A DNA stretch of 64,000 bases from NCBI RefSeq assembly GCF_042263505.1, contig NZ_JBHKFI010000022.1, forward strand, positions 1 to 64,000, given 5' to 3'. This DNA comes from Bacillus_BE sp042263505. Its GTDB lineage: Bacteria > Bacillota > Bacilli > Bacillales > Cytobacillaceae. The notes beneath the pieces are model-generated. The model did not search any database. It was not told the DNA's origin and saw only the letters and a list, made by a program, of their open reading frames with translations. The position numbers and the translations under genes were made by a program. This document shows positions 61,207-64,000 of the stretch, piece after piece (within the stretch, counting starts at the first letter, position 1; each line of letters starts with the position of its first letter).

Positions 61207-62073
61207 TTAAACAAAATAGAAAATGGTCCCTGATAATGTTGATATCAGGAAAACGGAAAGTAAGAAAGCTCCGACTAATCGTTTATGAAAAATGGAGTTT
61301 AGTAAAGTGACCTCGGGAAGACTAGCGCCAGTTGAGCTAATCATAATAGCCATCACGGGACCTAAGGCCATACCTTGTGCCACTAAGATTTGTGCAATTG
61401 GAATCATCGTTGAAAGTCTAATATATAATGGAATACCTATAATGGCGGCAAGGGGAATTATCCACCATTGATTCCCTCCCAGGTATGTTGAAATAAATTC
61501 AGTCGGGACTGCACCATGAATTAGCGATCCGATTAGTGCTCCTATTATAAGGTAGGGATAAACGGTTTTCATTAGCACCACGGTTTCTTTCCAGGCAAGT
61601 TTAAGGTTAAGCCCAGGGATTTGCTGTTTTCCACCTTGAATAATGACATTTTTAACGGAACTTTCAAACCCTAAAGCTTCGAGTGCAAAACCAATCATAA
61701 TGGATAAAATAATTGTAATGACAGTGTAGATGAGTGCTACCTTCCATCCCAGTAGTGCCCCCATAAGAGTTAATATTGTTAGGTCAAGAACCGGAGAAGC
61801 AAAAAGGAAAATCATTACAAATCCGAATCTCATCTTCTTTTGTAGCATTCCTACAACCATAGGGATAGTCGAACATGAGCAAAAAGGTGTAATGAATGCT
61901 AATAGGATCGAAATAGATGCACCGACAAAACGATTTGAACGAAATAAATATTTTTCCACTTTTTCATATGGAATCAAACCTTGAAGGATACTAATGACAA
62001 AGGAAATGACGAAAAAAAGGATAGTCAATTCAAATGCAATTGATAAAAAGTCAAAAAATACATCTTTCCACAT
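61207..62073 (-). CDS. DUF318 (ArsP/YraQ-like) permease
   Basis: The 288-residue protein has eight membrane helices in two halves and the conserved FITPFCSCSTIPMVVGM (Cys-Ser-Cys) and MISSTGASLPEVTLL motifs of the permease family that includes the organoarsenical exporter ArsP. With the arsenic genes on one side and a Cys-rich regulator on the other, export of a metalloid or organoarsenical is plausible. Ribosome site AAAGGAAGGG; downstream of the MarR gene by 61 bases. Confidence 0.8.
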   Translation of the reverse strand: MWKDVFFDFLSIAFELTILFFVISFVISILQGLIPYEKVEKYLFRSNRFVGASISILLAFITPFCSCSTIPMVVGMLQKKMRFGFVMIFLFASPVLDLTILTLMGALLGWKVALIYTVITIILSIMIGFALEALGFESSVKNVIIQGGKQQIPGLNLKLAWKETVVLMKTVYPYLIIGALIGSLIHGAVPTEFISTYLGGNQWWIIPLAAIIGIPLYIRLSTMIPIAQILVAQGMALGPVMAIMISSTGASLPEVTLLNSIFHKRLVGAFLLSVFLISTLSGTIFYFV

Positions 62074-62134
62074 ATAAGACCCTTCCTTTATATTTGTATT
62101 TTACAAGTATTAGTTGAAAATTAAGCCCTCTTAT

Positions 62135-62590
62135 TTATTTAAGAGGACAGCAGTAACTTTCTGAATCCTTCATTGTAGTCTCCAAAAGGTGTAATGAACG
62201 AATGACCGTTTCTCTTTCGAAATCACTGAGTGGAGATAAGATCTGATTAAGATAATGATTCATGTCCTGGTTGATTTTTTGCTCAGTTGCCTCTCCTTTA
62301 GGAGTAAGCGACAGAAGATTAATCCGATTGTCATTAGGATGCGGAGTCTTTTTTACAAGATCTCTTTCGGCCAAAGTTTTAATTTGTCGACTAAAGGTTG
62401 TGATATCTAATCCCAAGGCTCCGGCAATGTCTTGCATGGAAGGATCTTTCTGCCTTGAGATTTCGTATATTATATGACTTTGAACAAGGGAAATACTATC
62501 TCCACAACAATCCTCGCAGCAACGTTCGTTGAGAAATCCAAATCTTCTCACAATCATTTGGAATACACTTCTTAAATTCTCATTTTCCAT
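62135..62590 (-). CDS. MarR-family regulator with CC-x2-CC sensor
   Basis: The 151-residue winged-helix protein has the unusual segment NERCCEDCCGDS (Cys24, 25, 28, 29) before the DNA-binding domain (MQDIAGALGLDITTFSRQIK; DNRINLLSLTPKG wing) and a C-terminal YCCPLK (Cys147, 148). Six Cys in pairs in such a small protein suggest thiol ligation of a soft metal or As(III). It leads the minus-strand operon with the permease and the 46-residue peptide. Ribosome site AGGTGAT. Confidence 0.8.
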   Translation of the reverse strand: MENENLRSVFQMIVRRFGFLNERCCEDCCGDSISLVQSHIIYEISRQKDPSMQDIAGALGLDITTFSRQIKTLAERDLVKKTPHPNDNRINLLSLTPKGEATEQKINQDMNHYLNQILSPLSDFERETVIRSLHLLETTMKDSESYCCPLK

Positions 62591-62708
62591 TTTATCACCT
62601 CTAAATTATTTATATGATATTTATTTGCAAAATGCAATATTTTTTATTCTCAAAATGAAAATAATTTTATATAATAAGATTAATAAAAAGAGATAGGGGA
62701 GATTGGTG

Positions 62709-63215
62709 ATGGAAACTCATATAAATATACGGAACGCTACAAAAAATGACTTAAAGCAAATTCTCGATATTTATAATGAAGGGATTGAGGATAAAATTGC
62801 TACCTTAGAAGAAAATCTCAAGGACTTGAATTACATGCAAAATTGGTTTGAGATCAATCATAACCAACGATACGCGGTCATTGTTGCCGAGGATGATCAC
62901 GAAGTTGTTGGTTGGGCATCGCTAAATCGTTACTCTAATCGATGTGCCTATGATGGAGTTGCAGAATTGTCGATTTACATAAAAAGATCTTTTAGGGGAA
63001 GAGGAATTGGCTCTTTTCTTTTAAGAGAAATCGAGCATATAGCGATGAAGAATCAATTTAATAAAATGATTCTTTTTACATTCCCATTCAATGAATTAGG
63101 GCAGGGTTTATATAGAAAAAGAGGTTATCGAGAAGTCGGTATTTTTAAGAATCAAGGAAAATTAGACGACCATTTTGTCGATGTAATGATTATGGAAAAG
63201 TTATTTGCAAAATAG
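62709..63215 (+). CDS. GNAT acetyltransferase, ArsN1/phosphinothricin type
   Basis: The 168-residue protein has IRNATKNDLKQILDIYNEGI at the start and the acetyl-CoA motif RSFRGRGIGSFLLREI (RGxGxG), then FPFNELGQGLYRKRGYREVG. Its pattern is that of the phosphinothricin/arsinothricin N-acetyltransferases (ArsN1) often found in ars clusters. That context makes arsinothricin resistance the leading guess; other amines are possible. ATG 62709 after GGGGAGATTGGTG. Confidence 0.75.
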   Translation: METHINIRNATKNDLKQILDIYNEGIEDKIATLEENLKDLNYMQNWFEINHNQRYAVIVAEDDHEVVGWASLNRYSNRCAYDGVAELSIYIKRSFRGRGIGSFLLREIEHIAMKNQFNKMILFTFPFNELGQGLYRKRGYREVGIFKNQGKLDDHFVDVMIMEKLFAK

Positions 63216-63281
63216 TTTGCAGTACGTTGGTTAATCGCTTTATTATATATGAAAGATGATGGAGGATGTCTTTTTTATTAA

Positions 63282-63307
63282 GGCTATGTTAAACAATAAT
63301 GTTGATA
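63282..63307. mobile_element. solitary IS1595-type inverted end
   Basis: GGCTATGTTAAACAATAATG and TTGATA match the ends of the IS at 4971-7142 with one or two changes. No partner end or transposase is within the window. Confidence 0.6.
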
Positions 63308-63319
63308 TGAGGGATATAA

Positions 63320-63350
63320 AAAAGGAGACTTTCTGGTGCAGTCTCCTTTT
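63320..63350. terminator. bidirectional terminator between convergent genes
   Basis: AAAAGGAGACT pairs perfectly with AGTCTCCTTTT; it ends the gene on the minus strand and the acetyltransferase transcript. Confidence 0.85.
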
Positions 63351-63649
63351 CACCATAATGGTTCTTCATTATTAGTTAATTTCAGAAATAATGGCATTAC
63401 AAACAGAGCTACAAGGATTAAGGCAATTTCCAAGAGTAGTACAGAAAAAAGGGATAAATCAAACATTACAGTAAATGGTATGGTGATAATAGGTAATAAA
63501 ACTATTAAAGATATCGTATTTCTCGAAGACACACTTTGATATTGGATTTTCCCACAGTGATTACATTTCATACTTTTACGAAACGTTAATAATTTCTTTA
63601 TCGAATCAAACCAAGACCACTTTTTTCCGCAGTTTTGACAAGTAGGCAC
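63350..63649 (-). CDS. CxxC-20-CxxC zinc-finger membrane protein (TIGR04104 type)
   Basis: The 99-residue protein starts at GTG 63649 after AGGAGG. CQNC (residues 4-7) and CNHC (29-32) form a small zinc ribbon, followed by two membrane helices (about 46-66 and 70-92). This is the pattern of the TIGR04104 family of Bacillus, function unknown. Confidence 0.75.
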   Translation of the reverse strand: MPTCQNCGKKWSWFDSIKKLLTFRKSMKCNHCGKIQYQSVSSRNTISLIVLLPIITIPFTVMFDLSLFSVLLLEIALILVALFVMPLFLKLTNNEEPLW

Positions 63650-63727
63650 TATGAGTTCCTCCTTTCTAAGAAATTTTCTGTTAATAATTATACGTCCTTA
63701 ATGACCAATAAGTTTCTAAAGAGACGC

Positions 63728-63799
63728 AGGGACAGGTTCCTTGTCCCAATTTGAAAAGGAAAGGAGGTGGATCTTAATTGAGATAGATCCACCTCCTTT
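63728..63799. repeat. GGGACAGGTTCC repeat and a perfect terminator hairpin
   Basis: AGGGACAGGTTCCTTGTCCC (63728-63747) is followed by AAAGGAGGTGGATCT / AGATCCACCTCCTTT (63760-63799), a 15-pair stem. Confidence 0.75.
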
Positions 63800-63810
63800 G
63801 TCTTTGTTCA

Positions 63811-63822
63811 TCAAACGTTTGA
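63811..63822. repeat. TCAAACGTTTGA palindrome, copy 9
   Basis: Again directly behind a terminator hairpin. The remaining sequence to 64000 shows no gene; an LXG operon just past the right edge would fit the pattern. Confidence 0.75.
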
Positions 63823-64000
63823 TTGAATCTTCAAGGGAATCTCGAAAAAATTACTAAAAAAAGATTTTTGGGGATAGTCATCATTATTTTTCTGAAAAAC
63901 ATACAAAATATGTCTTTTCTTGTAAAATTGTAAGTGACTAATCCAATAATTAGAATGGAATAGGATTTGAAGAAACTTTTCCACTTAAAGAGCAAGTAGT

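Overview
The window is low-GC Gram-positive DNA, most likely from a spore-forming Bacillaceae of the Bacillus/Neobacillus/Peribacillus type. This rests on A/T-rich codon use, strong AGGAGG-type ribosome sites with many TTG and GTG starts, LXG polymorphic toxins with YwqH/YwqI-like partners, a class D sortase, two spore-coat-like acidic proteins and an ArsR-Acr3-ArsC-ArsD-ArsA operon. No rRNA, tRNA or CRISPR array was seen. It is an accessory region: most of it is catabolic islands, toxin cassettes, decayed genes and small repeats.

Layout. 1-3,700: 3' end of a group II intron, a lipoprotein, a frameshifted tyrosine recombinase, a sigma-70-like factor and repeats. 3,725-7,364: a TcdC-like membrane protein, then a nested mobile element (an IS1595-family insertion with an 8-bp target duplication and a DUF7010 passenger, sitting inside an older element with 27-bp inverted ends and a 10-bp duplication). 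7,365-13,970: two LXG toxin cassettes. The first is intact (LHH nuclease tip plus SUKH immunity protein). The second has three frameshifts but keeps its Imm22 gene. 14,005-18,591: HxlR-MFS-UPF0303-tautomerase-aldo/keto reductase-SDR cluster. 19,057-32,217: a sugar island (see below). 33,587-37,673: a catabolite-controlled GntR / ADP-ribosylglycohydrolase / NCS1 permease / PfkB operon resembling E. coli yegTUVW. 38,149-47,075: membrane protein, spore-coat-like pair, surface protein plus sortase D, quinone oxidoreductase and a racemase pseudogene. 47,850-54,645: a PRD regulator, ascorbate-type PTS, atypical phosphofructokinase and class II aldolase operon. 56,321-62,590: arsenic operon and a divergent Cys-rich MarR/permease/46-residue-peptide operon, followed by an ArsN1-like acetyltransferase.

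How genes work together. The sugar island holds a GH140/DUF4038 apiosidase-like hydrolase, a complete mannose-family PTS, two metallo-beta-lactamase-fold proteins and, in a divergent LacI-controlled operon, a fucose-isomerase-fold enzyme, an FGGY kinase and a two-subunit transketolase. Kinase plus split transketolase plus apiosidase is what a D-apiose route (apiose to apulose to apulose 4-phosphate to transketolase products) would need, but with a different isomerase fold and a PTS. I consider this the best candidate for an undescribed system.

A second striking pattern is a perfect or near-perfect palindrome with core CAAACGTTTG, present nine times and nearly always beside LXG cassettes or their remnants, often just behind a terminator hairpin. 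Several families of small hairpin repeats punctuate the intergenic regions and in places have run into gene ends.
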